A DNA stretch of 64,000 bases, from NCBI GenBank assembly GCA_011009095.1, contig VTPC01091011.1, positions 1-64,000 on the forward strand. Reading direction: 5' to 3'. Numbering within the stretch: position 1 is the stretch's first letter; each line of letters begins with the position of its first letter. Positions 24,201 through 35,285 of this stretch are shown here, in pieces. Made by a program: the position numbers and the translations under genes. The notes under the pieces are model-generated. The model was not told the DNA's origin. It saw nothing but the letters and a program-made list of their open reading frames with translations, and searched no databases. The stretch comes from Ignelater luminosus. Taxonomy: Eukaryota; Arthropoda; Insecta; Coleoptera; Elateridae.

Positions 24201-24500
24201 TCATATTTCGCCACCTCCAAGCAAGGATGTCTGTTTTGTCAACTTGCTTAGTAAGTTTCTTTTCTAAAAACGAGACTCTTCAGTTTGAAAGTCAACATGC
24301 ACTTTAACCTTCTTGAACTTAATCACTACAATATTTTAGCCCAAATTTGTATAACCCATTTCGTTTAGAAACTCATTTATGGTTGCAAAAGGTTACTTTA
24401 GTGTCAAACAGTAGTCTGCAATTAAACAGAGATGCATCGTAGGTCCCATGTCATAAGCAAAAATACTCAGTTTAGTGTGATATTGTATTCAACGGAAGAA
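21251..24500. other. AT-rich non-coding stretch with one GC patch
   Basis: No coding remnant is recognised over most of it. A patch at 23155-23300 is clearly GC-richer and stays open on the plus strand for about 59 codons (including LGRLDGLFKTLCSGPWWSGH) up to a stop at about 23316. No clean splice acceptor and donor flank it, so exon status is unproven. Confidence 0.35.
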
Positions 24501-24756
24501 ATTTAAAGCTTATGATGAGAATATTCAGGTATCTGAAAACTTTAATCCTCAAGTTGATATTTTGCGCTTGCTGCAGTGTCCAAAGCAAAACATTGCAACA
24601 CTTAACAAACTATCAAAAACTCTTTTTATTGCAAGACGAGTCTTGTCCACATGCAGAGATATTAACATAGTGAAACAAGATGACGTGATTTCGTGTATTC
24701 CCAAATACATTTTGACTTACGAACTTACATTAAGAAGTACTAACAATAATAATTGA
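24486..24756 (+). other. Unassigned open frame (about 90 codons)
   Basis: The frame opens after a stop at about 24480 and runs to 24756; the internal ATG-less start makes it a possible exon or a remnant. Its composition is protein-like rather than low-complexity: FNPQVDILRLLQCPKQNIA, then LNKLSKTLFIARRVLST and DDVISCIPKYILTYEL, which would form amphipathic helices. I recognise no family. Confidence 0.25.
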
Positions 24757-24859
24757 AACAGATTGTCCTTAATTAGTTGGGCACTTCCGCAAATCTTTTT
24801 GTGTTGGTGACACCGACATGACAAGCCTACTAATAATATTGGTAAGGAAAAGAAAGGAG

Positions 24860-26150
24860 AAAAACAAACGCCAAAATCCGCCAAAGGCGGACGATTGTTT
24901 AGAAATTAATCTTCTCTTCAGTCATCACGTAGTGGAATTTTAAAGAAGAATGGCCGTTAATCGCAAGCGCAAGACTTGATGGTGGATTGGCGAGGCTGAT
25001 GAATAATCTGCGGTGATGGCCACCACCAAATAACCGACACAAAACCAGCCGTCGGCTGTGATAGTGACTTGTAACGGATCGTGTGGTTGCAGCGACTTGA
25101 ACCTTCAGTCAGTGGAGTTTACTCGAGTTGTGATAGAGGCACTGTAGTGTCAGGCGATTGGGCGAGGAGTTGATAAGCGTGGAGGTGGTTTAGACGACTG
25201 CAACAATAATGATCTCACTCCAAGACTTTCCCATCGCAGACATCCCTCTTTATGATATCAATATCTTTAGACCGAAGTGGATGGCGATGCAGCTCGCATA
25301 TCGGAAATTCTGCATTCTCCAGACGGGTTGACGATCTGGTGGTCATGAAATGGTGGATGGAAGATGATGAATATAAACACTGATTAGACCACCGTATTCG
25401 TGATGGTGAAGAGTGTCAGCAAAAAGCGTGAATGGAATCTTCATCATTTGGTGGAAACCGTCGTCATAGCGAGCCCGTGAAAACATTCATATAAATTGTG
25501 CTCGATGGAGAACCCAAGACAAAGCAATGTCTTCAAGGATTCGTATAACATCGAAGCAAAGCAATGAGTGGAGTACTGAAGAACATCTAGCCGACAAAAC
25601 GCAGCTTTTTTTGCAAAATATTGCGTAATTAAGCGGGGCAAGGCACTTTTAATGCCCAGGAGAATGGTTTACACCACTGCACGCCAATAGGGCTTGGTGG
25701 TAGAAAGTGATGTAGGACGGCCGAGCAGATAGAACTCGCAAGTGATGTGAGACGCAGACGGTTTTTACTATATGCTCAAAGCGCCCGAGCTCTCGAATCT
25801 TAGGAAACTTCTGAATCATGGTGAATGAAGCTTCCGACGACTGAAGTGACCGGTTACAGTTGGCATGGTCGGACACTCCAATGGTGAAAATACAAATTCT
25901 CACCCTTGTAGAGAACACGAGACTCTGTCTACGTAGATTACTAATGTCAATAGTTCTAATTAGCACTTGAGTGTACTTGTACTGGTATGCTTGACTCCAC
26001 AAGAATACTCAACTCACAAGTTAAACACAAATCGGCTATGTCCTTACCTTGTGTCTGAGCACGCATGCGAATTTGTATTTTTGAGTAAGTCTCAACTATA
26101 AAAAAGTAGAGCGTGCTCGAGTTCAAATCAAATAGATATTTCACTAAGTT
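24860..26150. other. GC-elevated block without intact ORF
   Basis: This 1.3-kb block is visibly richer in G and C than its flanks and carries several 60- to 117-codon frames on the minus strand (25444-25641, 25649-26002, 25956-26144), none with a motif I can name. It begins near a CCGCCAAAGGCGG palindrome-like sequence at 24876-24893. It looks like a decayed repeat or a foreign insertion; no terminal repeats were found. Confidence 0.35.
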
Positions 26151-29100
26151 TGCTCCACAGACATCATGATATGTAGTACCTCAATGGTTATCATCTGACA
26201 ATATCTAATCTTAAGCGAAATACCTGATCTCAACCTGTTACAGTTTCCATGGATCACTCTTGTCGGTATGGAACGATACATTTAAAACACTTAAGTAGAG
26301 TTGATGCTTTTTGTCTGAGACATCTACAATTTATTTAATTTATTTAAAACCTTGCAATATCTGGTTCTAAATGACTACATCAATATTTTTCAAAATTCTG
26401 CTTATTCGGAGCACCTTAAAGTATTTTTCATCTTAGGAAGCGAAGTAGAAAGACGAGAACAATTTTCACACCGCCTCTATTGAAATAAAATTAACGAAGC
26501 CTCAAAACTTAGTTTGGATTTGTTGGAAGAACCTCAACGACCTGACCGATTTGTCTGAAAAGTTCACTTTGTTCAAAAATCCAAAATCTTGTTAAAAATC
26601 TTTGCGTCAATGCTTTTCTCAGGACAAAACGCACCAAAAGTTAGTTCTTACATTTTTTTGGAATACTTCTCAACAAGAGTTTTAGGAAATCTTCAACATG
26701 TTGTTTTTTTTATTTTTTCAATAGAAAATTGAATTTATAATAGAATACAACTTTTGTCTCGATTATAGAAAAATGAATGCTAAGAGGAAAAATTTTTCCG
26801 ATTCTACTCGTAAGAATGTGACTGACTTGAAAAGCTAGATTGACTGAAAAAGTGAAATCGATTCTAAAAGCCTTACCGGTTTGAAGGTTCCAAAAACGCG
26901 ACTGATTAAAATGATCGTAAAGGCTAAAGATTTTTAACAGCTAGGTTCTGTCTAAGTTTGGGTATAGACTTTGAATCTCCATAGCTAGACCAGTTTAACA
27001 GGGGTGGTCCTAGCGAATTTTAGTGGCGGCTTGGATTTTCATTAGTGATAATGTTGAGGGTTTGTCATATCTTAACAGTTATAGACGCTGAGGGGAATAT
27101 TGCGCAATCCTGTGGGTAGTTGCATGGCCATGCACTCCAGTGCTATGATTCTCAATCTTTGAAATTAGATTAGATTAAATCTTCACAATGTTACGCTGTT
27201 TAGACAACTCGATGAATATAGATTAGAGAGTCGAAAACACTCGTCCAACTTCAAGGAGTTAGACGTTTCATGTCGAAGTAATAATAGGCCAAGTGAAAGT
27301 CTGATGATGGGGATATCTAGATAAAACTCCATCACAGCAAAGCAGTGACTTCGGGGCTCTGCAAGGTGATGAGGCAAAGTGTGATATAGCCCTCATTTAA
27401 GATCCTTGAGGTAAGTGGCAAACCAATCTATGTAGCGAGGCAAATCTAAGGATTCTATTTTCCGTAACTGATACACAAAAACCACTTCTGGTCTCCTTTT
27501 TGCTATGGGCCTAAAACTTTGGAAAGAACAGCACATTCTTTTTTGTAAATTTTGCACGTATATGCATTTAATATAAAAATTATTTGCGGAACTCAGTTTG
27601 AAAATTATTCTTCTAGGGGTAAGCAAACTCGGATCCCCGCCGAATTAACTCCTACAACGACAGAAACACTTACGTATTTTAAAATTTAAAGCTTGAAGGC
27701 TTGCATTTCTGTTTTGCTCACCCTTGGTCAACAGAGTAGCATATACCTTTTACGTCTAACTGGTTTCATTTAGCTGGTTATCAGATACATCAGAACAAGT
27801 CACAGAGTTTTATTTGAATACATTTGTCGTCGTTCGTTGCTCTGTTGCTGCTTCCTTTCTGGGGGAACTCGTATCCTTTATGGCTCTAGAAAATGTTTTG
27901 ATTCTTTACACAAAAAGGTCAGTCAGTATGGAATTACTCAGTTATAAGCAAAAAGGTCAAAAATCTTGAAAAGCGAATACTTAAAAAAAATATTGAGATT
28001 CTTTAACATTTTTGGGCTTTTGATTTTTCTTCTTTTGGTTTCATTTTTCTAATCGGTTTCTAAACCCAAAGAAAGCTGAACTCCAACATATTGAACAAAA
28101 GAAATCTATAAATAAGTTTTTCGGTTACTGTTTGAATTTGTGATTATTTATTATGATTTTGGCAATGAAATCCTTAACTACCTTTCGAGGTTTCAGGATT
28201 TCTAAATTTCTTCAAATTTATGATCTCATGGTAATCATTCAAGAAGTCTTCAGTCTCTTTAGTAATTACTTACGATTTTTGTTAATCTTAACACTCTATC
28301 ATGTTTCTTGTTATTTAATTTCTGGATTGTCTACGTGACTGTAATCAGTCTATCTCCTATTACAGTGCCAGGAACTCCGCTGATGCTACTTCGTTAATAG
28401 ACTCACATCATTTTATTTGTCAATAAGAAAAATAGATCAAACCAGAGCAGTTTTAGTTTTCTACTGCAAAAACTTGAAAGTTTAACAGAAATTGAGTAGT
28501 TTGATGGTCGCGTTTGTGCATATTGCACTACAGAGTTCTACGATAAAATTTTATACGATTTCAGACTTCATTTAAAACTTTTCAAACTGTTAAAAGTTGA
28601 GAAAGTTTCTTTTTTGTTATTGTCAATAAAATGTGTATATTGTTTCTCAAAGCAGACACAGAATGAAGGGCGCCATTCGATTCTTCACGTAGGTGTGAAG
28701 TCATCGACTAAAGTATCTAGTGACTAACTACTGGGAATTTTGAGCGATGAGAAATTTCATGCAGTCTTTTAATATTACTATGCGCATATGTTTTGTAATC
28801 TGCATATTACCATACATAACATTTAATTTTGTTCAAGTATCTTTAATTACGAACCTCAAGACAATCAAAGAAATACAAAATATATTTGCTGGGTAAAGAT
28901 TGTTACTTTTCATAGCCAGTTCTGCAACCTTTTATACTTTGCTACTTTCTAAGTACTAAGAAAAATCTGAAAATAAAGAACAATTTAAGTCTGGGAATAA
29001 TGACTTTGCATAATAGAAAATTATTTTTTCATTAATTTATGTATTCTAGCCAATTACTTGTCACATTTTCCGATGAGAATTTCAATATGGCCTTAAGTAT

Positions 29101-29740
29101 ATTCGCAGTATTTGGCGGAATGCAAACCGTCTTACGCGAAATCATATTCTGAAATATCAAAAGAATACGATACAAGAAAAAAAGGAAAACTGCAACTTTC
29201 ATATATAGACAGTATGTGGTCGCCACTTGTAACCTGAGGGTAAACGAAAAAAATCAATGTACGTTTGGTCAGTTTACACACAGATGGCTGGTTTGTTGCT
29301 TTTTAGGGGTAAAAAGCAAAAGTCAGATGGTGTGTTTAACTTCCCACCGTTTTACTACTACCCCATCGATTTGTCCGCTTTTGAACGATCGCGCGGGTAG
29401 TTTTATCACTTACACTTTCGCGGTTTTAATACAAACACACAACTGATGCTTAATTTAGAGGAACCGCTGCTGAAATTCATTTTAATCTCTCAAAACTAAA
29501 TTGCGAATCCAACACACGTACACATAAACGCATTACTACATTGCCTCATTCAACTCGTTTTCAAGCTCAATTTCATTAAGCCACATTGTTTAGCAAAACG
29601 AAAACCTCTGCGAGAGATGAGCTTATTGAATAAAGTTTTACTTTAATGTTTACTTCGTTAGACTATATTTTTAACGTACCGAAAAAAAAAAACGACTGAA
29701 GGTCCTAATTAGATTTTCGTTGCTGAATGTATCTGTCAAA
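26151..29740. other. AT-rich non-coding stretch
   Basis: Nothing assignable. Open frames on the minus strand at 27183-27377 and 27393-27626 have no recognisable domain. Confidence 0.4.
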
Positions 29741-29752
29741 ACAGAAACTCAC

Positions 29753-29785
29753 CTGAGGTTTGTAACGAATAGAACAAGCGATCAT
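29753..29785 (-). CDS. Candidate first coding exon (11 codons) with splice donor
   Basis: On the minus strand a start codon at 29785-29783 in the context CAAAATG (the insect-preferred context) opens 11 codons, MIACSIRYKPQ. They end exactly at a perfect splice donor, CAG then GTGAGT (exon end 29753, intron from 29752), in phase 0. The preceding 100 bp are GC-rich, unlike the surroundings, and a TATATAAAA box lies about 170 bp upstream of the ATG. This is the layout of a 5' UTR plus a short first coding exon whose other exons would lie at lower coordinates or outside the window. A second open frame overlaps the same exon (reading WGPRQITQPPQNDRLFYSL), so the coding frame is not proven. No product can be inferred. 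Confidence 0.35.
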
Positions 29786-29951
29786 TTTGCGGAGGCTGTG
29801 TGATTTGTCGTGGACCCCAGGAGGCCACAGTTCTCACCGCGGGAACACAGCTCCCTCACGCTGCTCCCCGTCGTTTATGGGATATGTAATTACGACTAAC
29901 ACTATAGTAATTTTCGTCGATCACTTCCGTTGTATCGAGTGGGTTCATATT

Positions 29952-29960
29952 TTTTATATA
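29952..29960 (-). promoter_or_regulatory. Possible TATA box for the minus-strand exon
   Basis: TATATAAAA on the minus strand is placed to direct initiation near 29930, leaving a 5' UTR of about 145 bases before the ATG at 29785. In AT-rich DNA such a motif arises easily; its value comes from the adjacent GC-rich exon-like patch and donor. Confidence 0.3.
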
Positions 29961-30391
29961 TGATTAGTCGAAAATATGTAAATAAAGAAATAAAATGTCA
30001 TGTTTGTTTATGTCAGAATATTTTATTCAAACGTTGAACAGGTGTAACGGAATTAAGACATTTAATGAAGTTCATTAGAATCTAGTAAAATTTATTGTGA
30101 ATGATAGAACAAGTATGCATAAATAATGCGTGTAGGTGACATACAAGGTGTAAATGAAAACATAAAATACATATTTTGATTGTACTGATAGTAAACATAA
30201 AATGTGGGACCCACATTTTAATATAAAAATATACAGAAACATTATGCAGGAATTGAATGAAGATGTCTTGAAGATTGTTTTCTCAATGATTTATTTCTAA
30301 TCAACTTATTCAAACTTATTATCGGAATTTACCAGTTTAGTCTTTCGTTCTGTTTTACATATTGTGATGATATTAAAAATGTAGTGATATT

Positions 30392-30554
30392 TGAAAATGA
30401 AAAAAAAAATTTTGTTTTTTGTTTGATAAATGTAATGACAGAAAAATATAAATAAATTAATATTGTCAAGAAAATAGCGTTTTAATAAAAAAAATTAAGA
30501 ACCACACGAAGAAAAATAAGGACCCTGAGAAAAAGAGCTCTCAATATCACTACA
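30392..30554 (+). repeat. 5' LTR
   Basis: It begins TGAAAATG and ends CTACA, so it has the TG...CA form. It contains AATAAA-like signals (30450-30456 and near 30485) and a GAGCTCTC block near its 3' end. It is immediately followed by the primer-binding site. Confidence 0.8.
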
Positions 30555-30560
30555 TAAAAA

Positions 30561-30578
30561 ATTGGCGTCCCAACGTGG
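30561..30578 (+). other. Primer-binding-site-like sequence
   Basis: ATTGGCGTCCCAACGTGG lies 6 bp after the 5' LTR. It closely resembles the TTGGCGCCCAACGTGGGG sequence that follows 5' LTRs in many insect Ty3/gypsy elements, where tRNA primes minus-strand synthesis. Confidence 0.65.
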
Positions 30579-30640
30579 TAGGGCAAGTTAAATAAAAGAC
30601 ATAATTATCATTTTGTTAGTTGTCTGTTGGTAGTGGAAAG

Positions 30641-31738
30641 ATGTCAAAGCGAGGTAAATCGGTAGATAGTAGAAAAAGGGACAAAAGAGAGGAAGAAAAT
30701 ATTGAAATTGAACAGATGGAAGAAGAAAGTACAAGCATGGAGGAGACCATGGGAGATGTGGAAAAGGGAGATAAAGAGCAAAAAGAAATAAGACAACAAC
30801 AACCAGATTTACTTAAAATATTAATAGAAATGAAACAAGACCAAGATAAAAGATTTGAAGACCAAACTAAAAGATTTGAAGAGATTAAACAAGATAATAC
30901 TAAAAGATTTGAAGAAATCAATCATAATCAAGAGAAAAGATTTGAAGAAATTAAAAGAAAATTTGAAGATCATGAGAATAGATGGGATAATATTGTTAAA
31001 AACATGAGAGGTGAAATACAAGAAGAGGTGAATAATAAGATAGATGAATGTCAGAATGAAATGCGTAGGAAAATAGAAAGACACCAAGAAAAAATTATCA
31101 ACATCTTACAAATAAGGGATGCAGATATAAATGAGAAAATTAAGGAGCAAGAAAAAGCACAAGAAAACTACCAGCAGAATGTGAAAATAGAATTAGAAAA
31201 AATAAACAAAAATGTTGAAGAGAAATCAACAGCAGGTAATCATGGACCAAGTCATTATTGTATATTAGATAGCGGGATTCAAAATATGGCAAAATTCTCA
31301 GTAAACCACAAACGAAGAAGAATTAACAGTTTACCAATAAGAAAGGCAAATTTTAAAAATAAGATAAAGAATAATTACAAAAAAGAAAAAAATTATCAAA
31401 ATAACAATAATAATAAAGAAAAATTGAAATGTACTATTAATTGGCAGAATAAACTAAGAAGAGCAAGAAAAGCGGAAAGAAGAAACAAAATGAAGATGAC
31501 GATGGAAAATAAAAGGTTGGAGGGGATCAAAGTCAAAATAAAATCTAAAAATAAGACTAGAAAGAAAAATAAGGAATCGAGGTATAAAATATTTAAGAAA
31601 GATAGTAAATCCAAAATAAGGATGGAAAAATATAAAATGATAATGAAAAAACATTTAAAGAATTTACTATCAGGGGTCAGAGAGGAACAAAGAAATTACA
31701 AATACAGAAAAAGAAAGAAAATCAAAGAACTAGAATAA
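30641..31738 (+). CDS. Gag-like coiled-coil ORF of the short LTR element
   Basis: The first ATG is at 30641 (MSKRGKSVDS); the frame is open a little upstream from a TTG. It encodes about 365 residues, very rich in Lys, Glu, Asn and Gln. Residues 60-200 are an extended coiled coil. It contains repeats of about 11 residues beginning KRFEE or KRFED (KRFEDQT, KRFEEIKQDNT, KRFEEINHNQE, KRFEEIKR). At about residue 210 the sequence YCILDSGIQNMAKFS recalls the LLDSGSQ-xxIS active-site region of a gypsy aspartic protease, which would mean an internal deletion fused a gag start to a protease scrap. The C-terminal 140 residues are strongly basic and may be nucleic-acid binding, or simply the reading of an A-rich strand. 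No zinc knuckle is seen. Confidence 0.55.
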   Translation: MSKRGKSVDSRKRDKREEENIEIEQMEEESTSMEETMGDVEKGDKEQKEIRQQQPDLLKILIEMKQDQDKRFEDQTKRFEEIKQDNTKRFEEINHNQEKRFEEIKRKFEDHENRWDNIVKNMRGEIQEEVNNKIDECQNEMRRKIERHQEKIINILQIRDADINEKIKEQEKAQENYQQNVKIELEKINKNVEEKSTAGNHGPSHYCILDSGIQNMAKFSVNHKRRRINSLPIRKANFKNKIKNNYKKEKNYQNNNNNKEKLKCTINWQNKLRRARKAERRNKMKMTMENKRLEGIKVKIKSKNKTRKKNKESRYKIFKKDSKSKIRMEKYKMIMKKHLKNLLSGVREEQRNYKYRKRKKIKELE

Positions 31739-32331
31739 ATGCTACAAGAGAATGTTAAGGTAAAAATTACAAGTCAATGTTGACAAAAATAACCAAAGAA
31801 GAATAGGGAACATTGCGTATTAGGTTTGACAAGAAGGTATGAATGATGCTTGAATGAATGTGTTAAAGATAATCATAATGAGTTAAATAATTATTAATGA
31901 AGTATTATTAAAATGATGATAATTATGAAGATTTGAATATGAAGTTAGTAGAATAATAATGATAATAATAATAAATAATTAATGATATTATTGATAATAT
32001 TAAAAGAAAAGGTCAAAATATGATCCTTAATATGATAAAATATGATATTGAAGTAGATAAATGAGGCAGGGAGTTAAGTTATATGAAGAAAATGTTACTA
32101 TTAGAAAAAATAATTTTTGCAATTTCTTAAGAAGTTGTAGAAAATGATTTGTATGAATGCAGCATGAATGAAAGCTAGTTGGAAAATAGAGGAAAATAAG
32201 GGAGAAATAGGAAGGAAATGTGAAATAAAATGAAAATATCGAATATTGAGTTAAAAAAACAATAAAAAAAATCCTGTATAAAATGTTAATAATGCTAACT
32301 AAACTTATAAAATTTTAAATTGTTATTCTGT

Positions 32332-32492
32332 TGAAAAGGAAAAAAAATTTTGTTTTTTGTTTGATAAATGTAATGACAGAAAAATCTAAATAAATTAATA
32401 TTGTCAAGAAAATAGCGTTTTAATAAAAAAAATTAAGAACCACACGAAGAAAAATAAGGACCCTGAGAAAAAGAGCTCTCCATATCATAACA
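32332..32492 (+). repeat. 3' LTR
   Basis: Nearly identical to 30392-30554. The purine run GAAAAGGAAAAAAAA at its start may be the polypurine tract, in which case the true LTR edge lies about 15 bp further in. Confidence 0.8.
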
Positions 32493-32526
32493 ATATGTTA
32501 GAAACTTGTGGTGTATGTTTTCCTTT

Positions 32527-32986
32527 TATACACGGTGTCTCATTTTTTTTCTTGATTAACTCAGATACAAGTATAAAACTTAAAAATAAGAAACAAAATT
32601 CAATATTTGAAATTGTTTGAAAGACACAGGGTATTAAAAAGATTACATACAACAAGTGTGAACGTGACTTAACGAAAACTTTCTACTGCGTTGCATCTGG
32701 GGATATTTAAAAAAAAAGAGTGTATGACATATCATTAATCATACGTAAAAACCTTATCGAACAATCGAAAATCAACAACAAATAGCTTGTATTAGAGATA
32801 GTGTACTAAAACCATATCAGAAGTGTATCAAAGTAGATAGAAAACTTTTGTACATTTCCGTTGTATAAAAAATAAATTTAACACTCAGTATCGCTTTGAA
32901 GTATATGCTTATAAAACTTTTCTTCTAACTTTAAAGCTTTTACCTGTATCTGAGTTATTCAAGCAGAAAGGGGACACCCTGTATAT
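32527..32986 (+). mobile_element. MITE with TACAGGGTGTC-type termini (about 455 bp)
   Basis: The left end reads TATACACGGTGTCTC and the right end, reverse complemented, TATACAGGGTGTCCC. The similarity continues inward: CTTGATTAACTCAGATACAA on the left against CTTGAATAACTCAGATACAG from the right. TA or TATA borders both ends. No coding capacity. MITEs with ACAGGGTGT termini are frequent in insects; the parental superfamily cannot be settled here. It sits only about 35 bp downstream of the LTR element. Confidence 0.75.
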
Positions 32987-32999
32987 TTATAATTTATAA

Positions 33000-34165
33000 T
33001 AATGTTGGTCGTATTCTCTAACTATTTTTCTAACAATTAATCACTGCGTATTTCTTCAAGGTAGCTGTCTTCCCGTTCCGTACTGCTTCAACCTCTCTTT
33101 CAATTAAAGAGAGTGGTGATCTTATTCATTAATATTTAAGTAAAAACTAAAACCATTCTTCAATTTACATTTAGTGCAAGGCATCATGATACGTTTTACA
33201 TATTTTTATATTGCCTTCGAATACAAATTTTATTCTGTAATGCTGAGTTTGCAAGAGACAACCGATTAAAGCTTTTTTGTACATAGAAAGAGAGAGACAT
33301 TATTCAGAACCTTTTCAATTAGTACAGATTCTTGTGACGGCAATTTCAAATTCAATTGTTGATTTTTCCAGTAAGCCAATAACTTTAAATAATTATTTTA
33401 CTTACTAGATGTTTTATATTGTTTCAAATTAGTCTGTTTTGGTCTATAAACTCATACAATTATTTTTCCTCTTGGAAGATCATCTGTAGTTACTACTAAA
33501 CTACTAAATTTCATTTTTTCTACAGCTTATTAATACCTATGGTTAGGCACTTTCAGGAACGCTCAGAGGCTAGAATTATAGCTAAACAGGTTTCTTGATT
33601 GCGCAAGCTGATATACTACAATTGAAAAAAGCTGCTAAGGATTTCACTCATGGTTTAGGTGAAAAGATAGTGGTAAGGGTAGTGTTCTAACTTCAAATAG
33701 TTCTATCGAAAAAGTTAAATGCAATGTGCTTGCAATGCTGTGACAGACGCAGCAACAGAGTCATTCAGGAAATCGTCTTCTGCTGAAACCTATTATGCAC
33801 TGATAAAATTTCTGCTGAATTCAACGATTGAGTGCCCATTTACGTTCTTATTGATATTAGTATTCCAAAGCCACCGAAAATTAATTTGGCTTCTTGTAAC
33901 CAGATAGTTTTCTTGTAGATGACTCTTTTTGACAATAACCTTTGCTTCAGCTAAAAAACTTTCTAACCTCACAAACGTCACAATTTACTACTAACCCATT
34001 CAACTCTACTTGTCGACCAGGGTAAGCACCCCGGCTACAGTTCTGTAGTTTTCCGAACGCTGGGTAGCGAACCGTGTCGAATAAACGAACGCTTAGGTTA
34101 TAATCGCGTTGATACCCGATCGTTCAGAGAGAATTTCCAAAAACGCCTAAAAACGTCCGATCAAT
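33000..34165. other. Non-coding stretch upstream of the BED-hAT remnant
   Basis: Nothing is assignable up to about 34000. The 34010-34165 segment is GC-richer (GACCAGGGTAAGCACCCCGG, then CGAACGCTGGGTAGCG) and is probably the 5' untranslated part of the hAT gene that follows. Confidence 0.4.
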
Positions 34166-35285
34166 GTGCAGTCTACTACTTTCACAACAAAAAAGGAGTC
34201 CTGGACCCGACAATATGCTGAAGATTACTTAAAATTCGGTTTCATCAAGGGCGTTGTTGACAAGCCATTATGTGTTATTTGTTATGCGACACTTTCAAAT
34301 GAGTCCATGAAACCTTCAAAGTTGAAGAGACATTTAGAATTTATACACTCGGAATACAGTGGTAAGTCAATAGATTTCTTCATATATAAAAAGAGAGAAT
34401 TAATAGCTACCAAAAAGACAATCTGTTCGGATTTTTCCCTGGGCGCTCAATCTAAAAATCTTGCAATGGCTTTTTATGAAATATCCAGATTAATTGCTGA
34501 AACTGGTTATCCGGTTATGCCGAGAAATTAATAGTTCCAGTAATAAAAATAGTAGCATCTCAAATATGTGATAAAAAACAGGAAAACCAAGTAATTGACG
34601 AAAGTACGGACATATCGGATAATGCCAATCTAATGTGTTTTGTAAGATACGATTTTGAAAATACAATTAACGAAGAATTTCTTTTTTGTAAACCTCTGAT
34701 AACAAGAACAACAGCTAAAAAAATATTTAATTTGATTGATAATTATATCAACTGTAATGGCATTGAATGGAAGAAATGTGTGAGACTGAATAGTAATGGA
34801 GTACGCGTAATGGCAGGTTTTCGTAGTGAACTTTTTCCGAGGATTAAAGCCGCAGCTCCAGACTGTGTATGGGTACATTGTAGCATCCATAGAGAGGCAT
34901 TGGCCGTAAAAAAATGCCATTGCTTTTAACTAAAACTGTGCAACAGTGTGTAAAATTCATAAACTTTATAAAATCTCGTCTACTAGACTCAAGAATTTTC
35001 TCTGCTTTGTGCGAAGAAATGGAAAGTGATATAGACATCTTCTTTTACACTGCGAAGTGCGGTGGCTATCTAGAGGAAACGTTTTAAAAGTCTTATCGAA
35101 TTGGAAGAAGATGTTTTAATGTTCTTAGAACAACATCCCCCATTCAAAAATACCAAGGATTTTTTGCGCGTAATTGTTTCAGCATGGATTCAAAACAAAA
35201 CATTGTAGCTATTGCTACTAGTTTCCTTTTCTCTGACGACTTTGAAGATGACGGAGAGAATATTCTAGTTGTTGCTCATCAATTT
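34166..35285 (+). pseudogene. BED-finger hAT transposase, truncated (ZBED5/SCAND3-like)
   Basis: A BED zinc finger opens the first frame (34166-34531): YLKFGFIKG, then CVICYATLSNESMKPSKLKR and HLEFIH, with the C-x2-C...H-x4-H ligands present. After a gap the second frame (34580-34929) gives VIDESTDISDN (first catalytic Asp region), LMCFVRYDFEN, FLFCKPLITRTTA, FNLIDNYINCNGIEWKKCV and VHCSIHREALA (conserved C-x2-H). The second catalytic Asp of the C-TDGA-AM motif is Asn here (NSNGVRVM). A third frame continues with VKFINFIKSRLLDSRIF and LCEEMESD to about 35100, then decays. The C-terminal hAT dimerisation domain is absent. The sequence stops at about 35285, where an oppositely oriented hAT piece begins. 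Confidence 0.85.

Larger units (their letters stand above)
30391..32492 (+). mobile_element. Short LTR retrotransposon without pol (2.1 kb)
   Basis: Two direct repeats of 161-163 bp (30392-30554 and 32332-32492) differ by about five substitutions and a 2-base indel in an A run (about 97% identical). They enclose 1.8 kb with a primer-binding-site-like sequence right after the first repeat and a long gag-like ORF. The flanks share ATAT (30387-30390 and 32493-32496), a possible target duplication. No reverse transcriptase, RNase H or integrase is encoded, so it would have to borrow enzymes from an autonomous relative. The LTR similarity points to a recent insertion. LTR edges are uncertain by about 10 bp because both begin in A-rich sequence. 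Confidence 0.8.

Noticed and set aside
29783-29884. Plus-strand frame starting FCGGCVICRG as a serine protease exon
   Set aside because: FCGG is reminiscent of trypsins, but the VLTAAHC histidine motif is absent, the frame stops soon after, and the splice donor supports the other strand.
30616-31654. Long minus-strand open frames opposite the LTR-element ORF
   Set aside because: Ser/Leu/Phe-rich translations that are mirror images of the A-rich plus-strand coding sequence; shadows of the real frame.
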